Source: Mallotus nudiflorus (Eukaryota > Streptophyta > Magnoliopsida > Malpighiales > Euphorbiaceae). Taken from it: 64,000 nucleotides of DNA. Numbering within the stretch: the stretch's first letter is position 1; each line of letters starts with the position of its first letter. The stretch covers positions 682,001 to 746,000 of the forward strand of contig CANTUR010000793.1 of the NCBI GenBank assembly GCA_947683625.1, in the 5' to 3' direction. Positions 47,540 through 60,847 of the stretch are shown piece after piece. Both the position numbers and the translations under genes were made by a program. Under the pieces are notes generated by a model that was not told the origin of the DNA, searched no databases, and was given only the letters and a program-made list of their open reading frames with translations.

Positions 47540-50261
47540 AGGGTAATTTACTAGTACCCCCTTGAATTTTGTCATAATTCACTACTCCATCCTTGTATTT
47601 TCAAAAGTCAATTAAATACTCCCTCAGATTTAAGCCCACTAACTATTTCCCCCTTATGTAAGGGTTTTATACAATTTTCCATTAGTTTCAGGTGTAAATT
47701 CTCTTTTACCATTTTATAATATAAAAGTTGAATTTTACTGAATAAAACACACTTCCTTTAGGTTCAATAATTTTCTTAGTATTCTAAAATCATATCTTCT
47801 TGAAGTCTCTTTCTTTGTCTTTTTCTTATTATTTAATAATAGATTGTCTCACTTTGTCATGGCATTATAGGCAACTATGTTCCACAAAATGGAGCTGACA
47901 CTTAACCTAGATTACTCAAAGGTATTTAAAATGTGATTTTGATGTTTTGTTGCATTTCACAATGATTCATAAGGTTTTAAAAAAGAAAATGCAATCTTTT
48001 ACTATAATATAATAGTGGGATTTAGCTTTTGACTAATTAAAATTGGTGTTTCACTAAAATTTATGATTTTTTATATTCAAAGTTAGGGATTTTGTAATTA
48101 AATTTAGGGTCTTTTAATAATATTAGGATATAATGAAATTAAATATTATAATGGATATATCATTAATATTATGGTTATTTCTTTGTTGATAGTTGAAGTT
48201 TGTTAAATCTTTCCACTTGATTATAAAATTTAATGAAGTGGAGAAAAAAATAGGTTATATTCACCTAGATAGATATACTTATTTCAAATTTAATCAATGA
48301 TTACAATAAATTATCTAATATTAGGTCAGATTTTGTGTATGTGATTACCTCTCAAAGAATGCATCTAAAAGGGGATAATAATATAATGATGATGTTTTAT
48401 AAGTATAGGAAAAGACCTAATACTGGAATATATGTGTATGAAGCTTATACCCCATTAGTCATTTTTAAGGATGCTGATGAGAGTATAAGAAATCATGCAT
48501 AAATAAAAATGGGTAATAATGATAAAAATGTTGATGATTATGAAAATGCTAAAAAAATATAGGAATAGAGACTGGTGATGGTAATTTGAATGTAGTGAAG
48601 GAGGTAATAAATTTTATATAATATGGTGATATAGAGAATAAAGCTTTCAATGAATAACTTTATAAAGAAGTAGATCTTAATATGGAAGACCTGTTTGTGG
48701 ATGAAGAGAATGTGCAACAAACTGGTGAAGAAAATTTATAGTAAACTAGTAATGTACATGAAGAGAATGTACAACATATTTATAAAGAAAATTGTAATAG
48801 ACTTGTGAAGAAATGTGAAGCAGAATTATGAAGATAATGTGCATCATTCCTAAGGATAATGTGCAGTAAACCTATGAAAATAATAGCCCTTAGACTTGGA
48901 GATAATAGTAACAGATCTATGTAGATAATGGCCCTTAGACCTTTAGAGATAATATGCAACATAAATGTGAACAAAAGGTTAAAGGCCATGAAGAAAATGG
49001 TAGAGGCCAAAGGCATAGAATTGAAAAAGGTAATATACCAGTCAGGGGAAGGGGTACTTAAAAGGTTTACTAGGAAAAGGATAGGAAATAGTGTTATGTT
49101 GATGACAAAAACTATTACCAATGCAGTGATGATAAATACCATTTTTTCATAGTGATAAAATGCCTGTGATGACTTAGGTTATGCTGAATATTAATCTAAA
49201 GATTTCTAATCATAGTGAGTCATGTGAAAGGGAAAGTGAAGACTTGAATAACAATGATTAGTTAAGTAATATTGGGTTAAATAAGTAGGCTACCATAGAT
49301 TTAAGTGATGTCAATAATAAAGAAGAAAATGTTAATAAAGTTAAGTGAAAAAAGAGGAATTCGGATCCTTATAAAGGGATGGAAGTTATCATATTTACTC
49401 CTACAAATGAGGGTGAAAGTGTGTTTTAAATAAGGCATGTTTTTTATGATGTCTATGTTTACAGAAGTGTGCTGTGAGATTATACAGTTAAAGGAGGGTA
49501 CTTAATGGAATGGAAAAAGAATGACAATAATAAAGTGACTATATTATACATGGGTCAGAATTGTGACTGAAGATTGTGTGCCTATTGTCTGAGTGATAAT
49601 GTGACTTTTATGGTGAAAGCAATGATTTATGAGCATACATGTATTAGACCAGCAATGAAAAAAAAATTCAAATGCAAATACAAAATGAATTTCAAAAAAA
49701 TTGAAAGAATTTTTAGAAAATGACTCAACTATAAGCTATGATTTGATGGTGAAAAAATGTCAAAGAAATGGAGAATTAAACCTCCAAAGTGGCAGTTATA
49801 TAACGCAAAAAAACCTTACCATTGAAAAAAAAATGAAGAATCTCATATAGAGTCCTTCAAGAATTTGAAGAAGTACATGGATAATTTAAGAAAATTGAAC
49901 TCGAGGACTATTGTGAAATTTAACATTATGAGAGATAAAATTTGGATGAAATTCCCACTTTAAAAGAGTATTTATTTGTTTTAAAGCAATGAAAACTGGT
50001 TTTCTGAAAGGTTGTAGGCCATTCATTGGCCTTGATGGTTGTCACTTAAAAGGCTCTTATGGTGGTTGTGCATTAAGTGTTGTTTCTATAATAGAAACAA
50101 GTGAGTTCTAACAATTGTTGTACTAGTTATTGAAGGAGACTGCAATGACAATTGGATATTCTTTCTAGATTATCTAAAAGGTTGTATTCATGGGGAAGAA
50201 AATAGAAGACATTGCACTTGTATATCTGATAAGCAAAAGGTACGATCACTTTATTATTTAC
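47540..50261 (+). mobile_element. Mutator-like element (MULE) transposase remnant, cut by the old Tekay element
   Basis: On the plus strand, about 49430-49690 encodes the MuDR-type N-terminal domain: DYTVKGGYLMEWKKND, LCAYCLSDNVTFMVKAMIYE and HTCIRPAMKKKF. About 49985-50060 encodes the transposase core FKAMKTGFLKGCRPFIGLDG then CHLKGSYGGCALS, with the catalytic Asp in GLDG. It continues DNWIFFLDYLKGC and CISDKQK (50150-50240) and then stops at the LTR. Frameshifts and stops occur along it. The left limit is a guess: a terminal-like stretch GAGGGTAATTTACTAGTACC lies at about 47549. Confidence 0.7.
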
Positions 50262-50464
50262 TGTTATAACCTGATATTTATATAAATTATTAAATTAATT
50301 TTGGGATAAGTAGTGTTAAAAAATATTTTAAATTTTTATATACTTTGATTATTTTGTGTAATTCAATTCTAGTGTTGATGTTTATTTTATTTTATTATGG
50401 TATTAACAACAAATTGAAATTTAAAAGTTTGATTTAGTGTTGTATATTATTATTTATTTATTTA

Positions 50465-50515
<51 letters not shown>

Positions 50516-51335
50516 GTCATGAATAGTATTAATTTATTTTATCATAAATATTTTAATATGTAGTGGTGGAATTAATTTGAAAGTAATTATTTGTTTAAAA
50601 ATATTATTGTTGTTGTTGTTGTTGTTATTATTATTATTATTATTATTATTTTATATATGTGAAATAATTTTTGTCTTTTTCCTAATTATATTTTTTAAAA
50701 AAAAGGTAGAATCATTTTTTTGGGTTTCTTCTTTCTTTTCCCTTCTCTTCTTTTTTCTTCATTTTTCTTTTTTTCTTCTTATTCTTCTTCTTTCCTCGAT
50801 TCCTGCAGCGCCATCGTGAGCTACTGCCACCTCTCCTCCTCCCTTCCTATCCACTGCCAATTACAAGCTTCTCCTCCCCTGTCTCTATCGAACAGCAGCG
50901 ACGCGGCAACAATAGCAACAACAACACTAGCGACATTTTCGATGGAGAAAGCTTGCTGTTCCGGGCTCATTCAATGCCTCTCAGTCTAGGCAAGTTGATT
51001 TTTAAGTCGTTTCAAGCTTAGAACATCCGGTAATTGATCTATGCTCAAGTTTTAGTTTAGGTCAACTTAGGTTTTTTATTTTTTTAAGCTTGATTTAGTG
51101 TGATTCTTGCTAAATTCCTTTAGAAATGTTGTTTTGTGCATCAAGAGCTACTTATTCATATTTTTGTTTGATTCTTCTAAATTATTTGAATTTTTATGTT
51201 TTGGTTTTCCGGCAAGTCATTGTTCTGGTGACCCTCGTTGGAAAATTTTTATATTTTTGGTAAATTTTTTAAATGATTTGGATTATAGTTTGTGAAGAAA
51301 ATTTGGTGAAATTAATTTTAAATTTTTAGTTATGA
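50262..51335 (+). repeat. 5' LTR of the old Tekay element, first part
   Basis: Begins TGTTATAACCTGATATTTAT, comparable to the TGTAATATCCCG start of the young LTR. It has the same order of parts: AT-rich start, CT-rich tract (about 50715-50800), a coding-like GC-richer block, then GTTTTAGTTTAGGTCAACTT (about 51048). It contains triplet repeats at 50465-50514 and 50605-50652. It breaks off where the inverted young LTR begins. Confidence 0.65.
50465..50514 (+). repeat. (AAT)n(ATT)n microsatellite
   Basis: AAT triplets switch to ATT triplets, giving a small AT-only hairpin. A related (TTG)n(TTA)n run is at 50605-50652. Confidence 0.95.
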
Positions 51336-52677
51336 ATTTATTTAGAAAGACCGTATATTATATATATAATTGAAAATAATTCCCGGAAAATAGTTTTAAT
51401 TAGTTAAAAATACTAAATATTTTGTAGAAATCATTTTTATACCTTAAATAAATATTAAAACCAATTAAATTACATTTTTAGACAATTTAGGGTAAAATTA
51501 CCAAAATACCCCTATATATATATATATATACCTAAATTACTTCAAAAATTCACCAAAAATCATACAATTATCCAAAATTAATTTTCTCAACATATTTATC
51601 AATAATATCAATAATTAAACTCAATTAACCAATTAAATTCAATTTAAAACACAATTAACCTAATTTTACAAAATCACATAAACTTCAATAATTAAAAATA
51701 AATACTTAGAAATTCATAAAAATTCCAAATAAATTTCTATAATTCATTTCAACACCTAATTCAACCATAAACTCCAATTTCATAATTTAAATAATTAATT
51801 TCCGAAAATTAGAAAATAATATTAAAATATTCAAAAATACCCAAAAATCAAAACAACCTCCAAAAATTCTGTAAAAATTCATACATGAAGATTAAGCTAC
51901 CAGGAACAACATTTGTGAAGGAAGTTTCATGAATCATCCAAATCGAAGCTCAAAAAAATCAAAAACCAAAAGAGGCCGAAAACTTCAAATCAAAACCTAA
52001 GCAATTCTAGACCATTTTAGCTCAAACCAAAGCTAGAATAACACTCACCGGAGCTCAAGGAGAAGATAGAGACCGGCGGTGTCGAAAACGGTGGCCGGAG
52101 GAGGGAGAAACGGCGGTGAGGAAAAGTGGTGGTCGGCGCCCGCGGGAAGAAGAAGAAGAAGAAGAAGAAAAAGAAAAAGAAAGAAAAAGGAAAGAGAAAG
52201 AAAAAGAAAAAGAAAGAAAAGGAAAAGAAAAAAAAAAAGAAAAAAATAAAATAAATTAAAATAATTAAATATTAATAAATAATTAATAATAAAATAATAA
52301 ATTTTAATAATTTAATAATAAATAAAATAATCAAATAATAATAAATAAATAATAAAATATTAGGGTAATAATAAACCCCTAATTAAATAAATATACACAC
52401 ACAGGCTTTATTTAATAATTTAAAAATATGTATGAGTTCATGCAAACCCGTAAATACATTTAAAATAATTAATAATACATTGTTTACGTGGAAATTTCCC
52501 CGAAAATGAAAGTCCCGGGAAAATTTTACGTAAAATACTGAAAATAATAGACAGTAATTAAAATAGGTTTAAAATACATATCAACTCATAAAAATATCAC
52601 ATATATAGTCAAAATTATTGACACTGCATATCCCGGTACAGTGTAAAAATATTTTTAAAAAAACACGGGATATTACA
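51336..52677 (-). repeat. Truncated 3' LTR of the young Tekay element
   Basis: Matches 59464-60805 almost base for base. Its element-oriented start is TGTAATATCCCGTG at 52677. It holds a (GAA)n-rich tract at about 52146-52250. Confidence 0.9.
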
Positions 52678-52690
52678 GTCTTCCCCCCTT
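52678..52690 (-). promoter_or_regulatory. Polypurine tract of the young Tekay element
   Basis: On the minus strand AAGGGGGGAAGAC directly precedes the 3' LTR. Confidence 0.85.
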
Positions 52691-52731
52691 ACAAGAATTC
52701 GTCCCCGAATTCCAAAAAGAAGATTACAGAA

Positions 52732-55700
52732 TCAGGAAGGAAAGAGATACGGGTAAGAAGCTCGCATCTCAGCTTCAGTCTCCCACGTATGCTCTTCAAC
52801 TCTGTCGCTACGCCACAAAACCTTGACCATCGGAATCTGCTTCGATCGCAACTGTCGAACTTGAAAATCAACGATCGCCACAGGTTCTTCCACAAACGTC
52901 AAATCTTCACTCACTTCCACACTGTCAGGTTGCAACACGTGTGAAGGATCTGAGATATACTTCCTCAACATCGAGATATGAAATACTGGATGCACCTGTG
53001 ACATACTCGGAGGCAAATCCAACCGATATGCAACAGTGCCAATTCTCTCCAGAATCTCAAACGGTCCAATATATCTCGATGCTAACTTACCCTTCCTGCC
53101 AAATCTCATCACACCCTTCATCGGAGATACTTTCAGAAAAACAAAATCTCCAACCTGAAACTCCACATCTCTGCGCCTAGGATCCGCATAACTCTTCTGT
53201 CTGCTAACTGCGGTCTCTAACCTGCGCTTGATCACGGCGACTTTCTCTGCAGCATCCTGAATCATCTCTGGTCCAGTCAAAGCTCTCTCACCAATCTCAT
53301 CCCAACTCAACGGGGATCTACACTTCCTTCCATACAACGCCTCATATGGTGCCATGCCAATACTGCTATGGTAGCTGTTATTATATGCAAACTCAACAAG
53401 CGACAAATGATCATCCCAGCTACCTCCCAAATCCATGACACACATCCTCAACATATCTTCCAGTGTCTGGATCGTCCTCTCAGACTGACCATCTGTCTGA
53501 GGATGAAAAGCAGTACTGAAATCCAACCTAGTGCCCATCGCTTCCTGCAACTTCTGCCAAAAACGAGAAGTAAACACCGAACCTCTGTCTGACACAATGG
53601 ACACAGGTACTCCATGAAGGCATACAATATGCTTCACGTACAACTTCGCCAATCTAGCAACTGAATATGTGGCTTTCACAGGCAAGAAATGTGCAGACTT
53701 CGTCAATCTGTCTACAATCACCCAGATGGAATCGTATCCATCCTTCGAACGAGGTAAACCGATCACAAAATCCATAACTATCCTTTCCCACTTCCACTCG
53801 GGAATAGGAAGAGGCTGAAGCTTCCCAGAAGGCTTCTGATGTTCGGCTTTCACTTGCTGACACGTCAAGCACTTAGCAACATAATCAGCAACATCCTTCC
53901 TCAATCCATCCCACCAGTATAGATCTCTGATACTGTGGTACATCTTAGTAACACCAGGATGAACACTGTAGGCTATAGAATGTGCTTCCTCTAAGATCTC
54001 TTCTCTCAAATCATCCACATCTGGAACACACAATCTACTACTGATCCACAACACACCATCATCATCGAGTGTGAAATCAGTGAACTTCCCTGCTCTGACA
54101 TTCTCTGCAAGCTCTTCCAGAATAGGATCTCGGCTCTGAGCTGCTTTAATCCTATCCCTTAGTACAGATCGTACTTTAAACTGAGCTAACAGTCCACCTG
54201 ATCTACTGATCTTCATCATCAGACCTTGATCCACCATCAAATGCAACTCCTGGATCAATGGTCTCCTCTCCACACCGATGTGAGCAAGACTACCTGAGGA
54301 CTTCCTACTCAAGGCATCTGCTACCACATTAGCTTTACCCGGATGGTAAAGAATCTCGTAATCATAATCCTTCAATAGTTCCAACCATCTCCTCTGCCTC
54401 AGATTCAAATCTCGCTGCTGGAAAATGTACTTAAGGCTCTTGTGATCAGTAAATATCTCACAAGTCACCCCGTACAAATAATGTCTCCAAATCTTCAAAG
54501 CAAAGATCACTGCAGCCATCTCTAGATCATGTGTAGGATAGTTCTGCTCATGCTTCTTCAACTGCCTTGAAGCATAGGCTATCACCCTTCCATTCTGCAT
54601 CAACACACAACCAAGACCAATTCTAGAGGCATCACAGTAAACTATGAACTTATCCACACTATTAGGCAAAGCTAATACTGGCGCTGTGGTCAACTTCTCC
54701 TTCAACAACTGAAAACTATTCTCACAAGCTTCTGACCACTCGAATCTAACATTCTTCTGAGTCAAGCGAGTCATAGGGGCTGCAATCCTGGAAAAATCCT
54801 GCACAAACCGCCTATAATACCCGGCTAAACCCAGAAAACTCCGAATCTCAGTAACTGAAGTAGGTCTAGGCCACTCAGATACTGCCTCAACCTTCTGTGG
54901 ATCAACCTGGAAAACCTTCTTTAGACACTACGTGTCCAAGAAAAGAAACACTCTCCATCCAGAAATCACACTTCGAGAATTTAGCATAAAGCTGATGATC
55001 TCTCAGTGTCTGTAGTACAATCCTCAAAATGATATACGTGCTCTTCCATACTCCTTGAATATACCAGTATATCATCAATGAAGACTACCACAAACTGATC
55101 CACATACGGTCGGAATACTCTGTTCATCAGGTCCATAAAAGCTGCTGGTGCATTAGTCAAACCAAAAGACATCACCAGAAACTCATAATGACCATATCGA
55201 GTGCGGAACGCTGTCTTAGGAATATCAGCTTCACTGATCCGCAGCTGATGATAACCCGACCTCAAGTCAACCTTAGAAAAGAACTGTGCACCTTGTAACT
55301 GATCAAACAAATCATCTATCCTCGGGAGAGGATACTTGTTCTTCACTGTCACCTTATTAAGCTCTCTGTAGTCAATGCACAGTCTCAGGGTACCATCCTT
55401 CTTCTTCACAAACAAGACTGGTGCACCCCAAGGGGAAACACTAGGTCTGATAAAACCTTTATCCAACAACTCTTGCAACTGCTCCTTCAACTCTCTCAAC
55501 TCTGCAGGAGCCATACGATAGGGTGGCATAGATATAGGAGTAATACCTGGAATCACATCTATACAGAACTCAATCTCTCTGTGAGGTGGTAAACCTGGCA
55601 ACTCCTCGGGAAAAACATCAGGAAACTCACAAGCAACAGGAACATCTGTGAGTGACAACTTCTCCACTGACGTATCCCTAACCAATGCCAAAAACCCCTG

Positions 55701-55804
55701 ACAACCTTTCCTCAACAACTTCCTAGCTGAAATAACAGAAATAAGATTCTGAGGTGCTGAACTCCTGTCACCAACAAACTTAAATTCTACTTCACCAGGA
55801 ATTC
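52732..55804 (-). pseudogene. pol of the young Tekay element
   Basis: Reverse transcriptase (55718-54981): LCIDYRELNKVTVKNKYPLP, MSFGLTNAPAAFMDLMNRVF and the active site VFIDDILVYS. RNase H (about 54680-54330): FIVYCDASRIGLGCVLMQNG and FTDHKSLKYIF. Integrase: an H-H-C-C finger (HSIAYSVHPG, CLTCQQVKAEH), then IVMDFVIGLP, IVSDRGSVF and HPQTDGQSERTIQ for D, D and E. The tail VKVLWRSDRVEEHTWETEAE is chromodomain-like, as in chromoviruses. Damage is small: one base missing at about 55800 (protease/RT join) and one extra T at each of about 55033 and 54925. The final frame, from 54804 to 52732, is open for 690 codons. Confidence 0.88.
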
Positions 55805-56308
55805 TGAAATCACCTCCTTATTCCTGCAATCAACCACGGCATAATGCTGGGATAACCAATCCATTCCCAAAATAACATCAAACTCCATCACATCCAATAA
55901 AATCAAATCAGCGGGTAATTCTCTATCTCCCACGAGAACTGGACAACCAGAAAGAACAATATCGGTGTCCAAAGAATCACTCAGAGGAGTGGCAACAGAC
56001 AAAGGAAAAGCCATCCTCGAAGCTTGCCAACAAGATTTAGAAGCAAAAATGGGAGAAACAAATGAATGCGTGGCACCCGGATCAAACAAAACCCAAGCAT
56101 CCAGGTAACAAACAGAAAGAATACCTGCCACGACTGCATTAGATGCCTGAGCATCCTGCTGAGTCAGATGGAAGACTTTGGCCTGGCCTCGACCTCCCTG
56201 CTGACTGGTAGAAGCCTGGCCAACACCTCTAGCACCTCCTCTAGTACCTCTACCACGACTCTGCTGTGGAACAAACTGAGTAGAACTCTGATGTTGAGCT
56301 GGCGGCAA
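55787..56308 (-). pseudogene. Protease part of the young Tekay element
   Basis: Reads VLFDPGATHSFVSP, the aspartic protease loop (DPGA in place of DSGA), and FDVILGMDWLSQHYAVVDC. An upstream Gly/Arg-rich stretch (RGRGTRGGARGVG) may be the end of gag. The frame runs on from gag after a TAG and is lost before RT by the missing base. Confidence 0.85.
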
Positions 56309-57484
56309 CTAAAATGGCACGGGTGCTGCACTAGCAATCGACTGCTGTGGGAATCGCGGAATCTGCTGCTGCTGATACCCAGAATAAGGACACGATCTGG
56401 CAAAATGTCCTGTCTGCCCGCATCTGAAACATGTCAGTGGTGTCAGATAACACGGTCCCTGATGGACTCTACCACAAGTCTGACAAACACTGGCCGCTGA
56501 TCCAGAACTACGACCACTGCTGCTGCTCGAAGCACCTGACCCAAATCTGAATGATCTACGCTGACCTCCACGACCATGTCTACTGCTCCGATGCACTCGC
56601 TGCTGCTGTCTCTGACTCTGCTGAGTCGAGCCTCGCTGCTGACTACTCGAACCAACATGAAAACTCGAATACGGAGTAGCCTGCAATCCACTCGACTGAA
56701 CTCCCAACTGGTAATAATCAGGCATCGCTCCCTGCCTAACTAATCTCAGCTCAATCTCCTTAGCTAGCTCAATCACCGATTCGAGAGTAAGACCTGCTGT
56801 AGGCATACCAGCAAAAGCTGAACCCAAACCAGTAACGTACGTAGTAACAGCGAAATACTAATCTCGCATCAGATCCTCAGCATATCTACCCAGACGAAGG
56901 AACTCTCGGGTATACTCCTCTACTGATCGATCTCCACGAGAAATACTGGTCAGACGAAGACGATAGCTCAAACGAAGAGGCTCTGGACAAAATCTCCTCA
57001 TGAATCGCTCTCGAAACTGAGCCCATGTCATCGTCATCATATAGGGCTGGATCATCTGAATGAACCAATCCAAGGCTGGTCCCTCGACAGATAACTCAAC
57101 GATCATGATCCTCTGGTACTCGGTATGAGCAGTCCGAGTCCTAGTCTCAATCGCATGCAGAAAATCTAAAGGATCAGAAGTACCATCAAAAGCAATCCTG
57201 CCAACTCGGGCATAGAACAAAGCTGCCTCAGGGTCAGACATACCCTGCTGATAGGCAGGCTGAACAGGCTGAACAACTGGAGGAACAGGAACATCAAACT
57301 CAGGCTCAACAGGCTCCTCGTCCTGTAACTCTCTCTGCCTACGGCGACCTGCCGCTCCTCGAGGTCTACCCCTGCCACGACCTCTACGCCTAACTGGCGA
57401 CTCAGGAGGTAAAACCTCGTCCTGAAAAGACTCATCATCCTCGGCCTCAACGACCGGTGGAGCGACACGCGCTCGCCTCCTCAT
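56309..57484 (-). pseudogene. gag of the young Tekay element
   Basis: Starts MRRRARVAPPVVEAEDD at 57484. Includes DPLDFLHAIETRTRTAH and FIQMIQPYMMTMTWAQFRER of the gag core, a Ser/Gln/Arg-rich region, and the zinc knuckle CFRCGQTGHFARSC (about 56405). Two stops are seen: after DLMRD (about 56860) and after APVPF (about 56309). The old element has Gln at both places, so both look like CAG to TAG changes. Confidence 0.88.
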
Positions 57485-57682
57485 TCTGAAAAGACAAACG
57501 GAAAGATTCAGACAAAACAGACAACGGAGGAATAACGCTGAAAACTATAGCAAGGAATACTTATCAAGACATACTCGAACCTAATACACTGCAGTAGTCT
57601 AACAGAAAACACAACTTTAAAACTAGGGCCACAACTCACAAAACTAAGCCCTGACACAGAACTCCACTCTGAAACGAACTCC

Positions 57683-57694
57683 GCTCTGATACCA
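57683..57694 (-). promoter_or_regulatory. Primer binding site of the young Tekay element
   Basis: TGGTATCAGAGC on the minus strand, the usual initiator tRNA-Met site, four bases inside the 5' LTR. Confidence 0.9.
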
Positions 57695-57698
57695 ACTT

Positions 57699-60600
57699 TG
57701 TCACGACCCAAAACAGGGGCCATGACCGGCGCTAGGGAACGGGAATTCTTTCGAATCCGGAACCCGTAGCAAGCCTAAAAATAAAATAAATATGCAATAA
57801 TAACAATAAAAATATAATATGCAGCGGAAAATAAAATCATAAATATTACAATATCATCCTTATCAACTGGATTCAATTCAAAACTCATCACATCACATAT
57901 ATAATCTCATAAATGTATAATCTTTATACAAATCCAGTTTTTATTATAATACATCTCTTTAAAATAAAGTACATAAAATCCAACACTTTAATTCACAACT
58001 ACTGCAGTGTCTAGATAAAATCAATAAGACTCAAGTAGACAATTTACATAAAGAAGCCGGGACGGAAGAAATCCGGCGTATCGACCTGCTACTGAGGTAT
58101 GAGGATGTTGACTCTCCTGAAAAATAGTCAACGGAGGGGAGTCAGACCTCACTGAGTGAATTACTATAATATATATACATACACTCTAAGTGATAATGCA
58201 TACAGTCAACAGTATATGAGTAATATGTATATATACAGGCAATTTCATACAGATGCAGAAAAAATCATTTTATATATTTTGTCTGAAAATCAACTTTTAT
58301 GAAGGATCACATAGAACCCTAGAATATCGCAACCTCAGACAATAGTGTTAAACAACACTCTAGCCATACAGGCTCACTGATTCCAAATATATCCACTTAA
58401 TCCATATGGACAGTAGACTGGCCCCGAGACACTAAGTCAACCGAGCTCCAGCAGTCTGACTGCCAGTGTGATTGGCCCCGAGACACTTGGTCAACCGAGC
58501 TCCAGCAATCACACCCCAAACCATATCTCACACATATCGATAATCATATCAAATCAATATCCACAAATAATTTAATAATATAGCCTAAAGCTATAGGCGT
58601 ACCGGTACGTACTCGGTCCTAGTGCTGCCCACTAGGTAGCACGTTCTATTGATATCCTTCATTCTTAAATATAAAACATTCATTCACAAAAATAAATGAT
58701 GCATGGATATAAATGAAATAGCAATATAAACCATATATATACCAAACATAAACCAGGTATATTTTGAGTATATATATGTCAAATAAATCCAATCAAATCA
58801 TGAATTAAACTAAAAATATATTTAAAAATATTTTAAATATATTTTATTAATAAAACATGTATATAATTTATTATATACCAAAAATATACCAAAAATATAC
58901 TTAAATACAAATCATAATGTTTATGCATTTTTTAATCAAAATAAAACATATATTTCTAAATCATGCATCCTAAGCATGTATACATAGTACAGTAACTCAC
59001 CTAATGCGCTCCACGAGACAGGTCCGACGGGCCTGGTCCACTAACCCTCGGTCTCGGCGCAACTAAACAAGAAATAATTAATCGACATCAGAATAACCCT
59101 AACAGAAATCCTAGAATTCAATCTAGAGTATTCAACACAGAATCGGAAATTAGGGTTCGACTGGATATCACGTTTTACGAGAATTCTACCGAAAATCCGA
59201 CAGAACCTCCCCTGTAAAACGGACATCTCTCTACTCAAAAGAGTAGAGCCAACCCTGCAAAGAAAATACACTTCAAAAATAAACACCACAATCAATCACA
59301 ACCCCCCGGTCGGACTCCAGACTACAATCTGTCGACCGGGGTCCACAAACACAGAATATATATTCAAATATACCAAAAATATCCTTAAATCATAAAAATA
59401 CATTTCATACGTAGAAATTACATAATAAATCTTGAAACACTATAAAAATCGATTAAAACTCATTTTATTAGAAAAACCGTATATTATATATATAATTGAA
59501 AATAATTCCCGGAAAATAGTTTTAATTAGTTAAAAATACTAAATATTTTGTAGAAATCATTTTTATACCTTAAATAAATATTAAAACCAATTAAATTACA
59601 TTTTTAGACAATTTAGGGTAAAATTACCAAAATACCCCTATATATATATATATATATACCTAAATTACTTCAAAAATTCACCAAAAATCATACAATTATC
59701 CAAAATTAATTTTCTCAACATATTTATCAATAATATCAATAATTAAACTCAATTAACCAATTAAATTCAATTTAAAACACAATTAACCTAATTTTACAAA
59801 ATCACATAAACTTCAATAATTAAAAATAAATACTTAGAAATTCATAAAAATTCCAAATAAATTTCTATAATTCATTTCAACACCTAATTCAACCATAAAC
59901 TCCAATTTCATAATTTAAATAATTAATTTCCGAAAATTAGAAAATAATATTAAAATATTCAAAAATACCCAAAAATCAAAACAACCTCCAAAAATTCTGT
60001 AAAAATTCATACATGAAGATTAAGCTACCAGGAACAACATTTGTGAAGGAAGTTTCCATGAATCATCCAAATCGAAGCTCAAAAAAATCAAAAACCAAAA
60101 GAGGCCGAAAACTTCAAATCAAAACCTAAGCAATTCTAGACCATTTTAGCTCAAACCAAAGCTAGAATAACACTCACCGGAGCTCAAGGAGAAGATAGAG
60201 ACCGGCGGTGTCGAAAACGGTGGTCGGAGGAGGGAGAAACGACGGTGAGGAAAAGTGGTGGTCGGCGCCCGCGGGAAGAAGAAGAAGAAGAAGAAGAAAA
60301 AGAAAAAGAAAGAAAAAGGAAAGAGAAAGAAAAAGAAAAAGAAAGAAAAAGGAAAAGAAAAAAAAAAGAAAAAAATAAAATAAATTAAAATAATTAAATA
60401 TTAATAAATAATTAATAATAAAATAATAAATTTTAATAATTTAATAATAAATAAAATAATCAAATAATAATAAATAAATAATAAAATATTAGGGTAATAA
60501 TAAACCCTAATTAAATAAATATACACACACAGGCTTTATTTAATAATTTAAAAATATGTATGAGTTCATGCAAACCCGTAAATACATTTAAAATAATTAA

Positions 60601-60802
60601 TAATACATTATTTACGTGGAAATTTCCCCGAAAATGAAAGTCCAGGGAAAATTTTACGTAAAATACTGAAAATAATAGACAGTAATTAAAATAGGTTTAA
60701 AATACATATCAACTCATAAAAATATCACATATATAGTCAAAATTATTGACACTGCATATCCCGGTACAGTGTAAAAATATTTTTAAAAAAACACGGGATA
60801 TT

Positions 60803-60805
<3 letters not shown>
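57699..60805 (-). repeat. 5' LTR of the young Tekay element (3107 bp)
   Basis: Runs in element direction from TGTAATATCCCG (60805) to GTCGTGACA (57699). It holds a (GAA)n tract (about 60276-60370), a pair of short repeats GGCCCCGAGACAC (about 58420 and 58472), and GACCCCGGTCGACAG with CGACCGG in a small inverted pair (about 59305-59345). It would carry promoter and poly(A) signals. Confidence 0.9.

Positions 60806-60847
<42 letters not shown>

Larger units (their letters stand above)
51336..60805 (-). mobile_element. Young Tekay-type chromovirus, nested in the old one
   Basis: Minus-strand Ty3-gypsy element: 5' LTR 57699-60805, primer site, gag, protease, reverse transcriptase, RNase H, integrase with a chromodomain-like tail, polypurine tract, and a truncated 3' LTR 51336-52677. 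The shared LTR part shows only about ten differences over about 1340 bp by eye, so insertion was recent. The 3' LTR lacks its distal 1.76 kb and no target duplication is visible, so a deletion probably followed insertion. Confidence 0.85.

Noticed and set aside
56066..56500. 144-codon plus-strand open frame opposite the young gag
   Set aside because: Shadow of the GC-richer gag/protease coding sequence on the minus strand.
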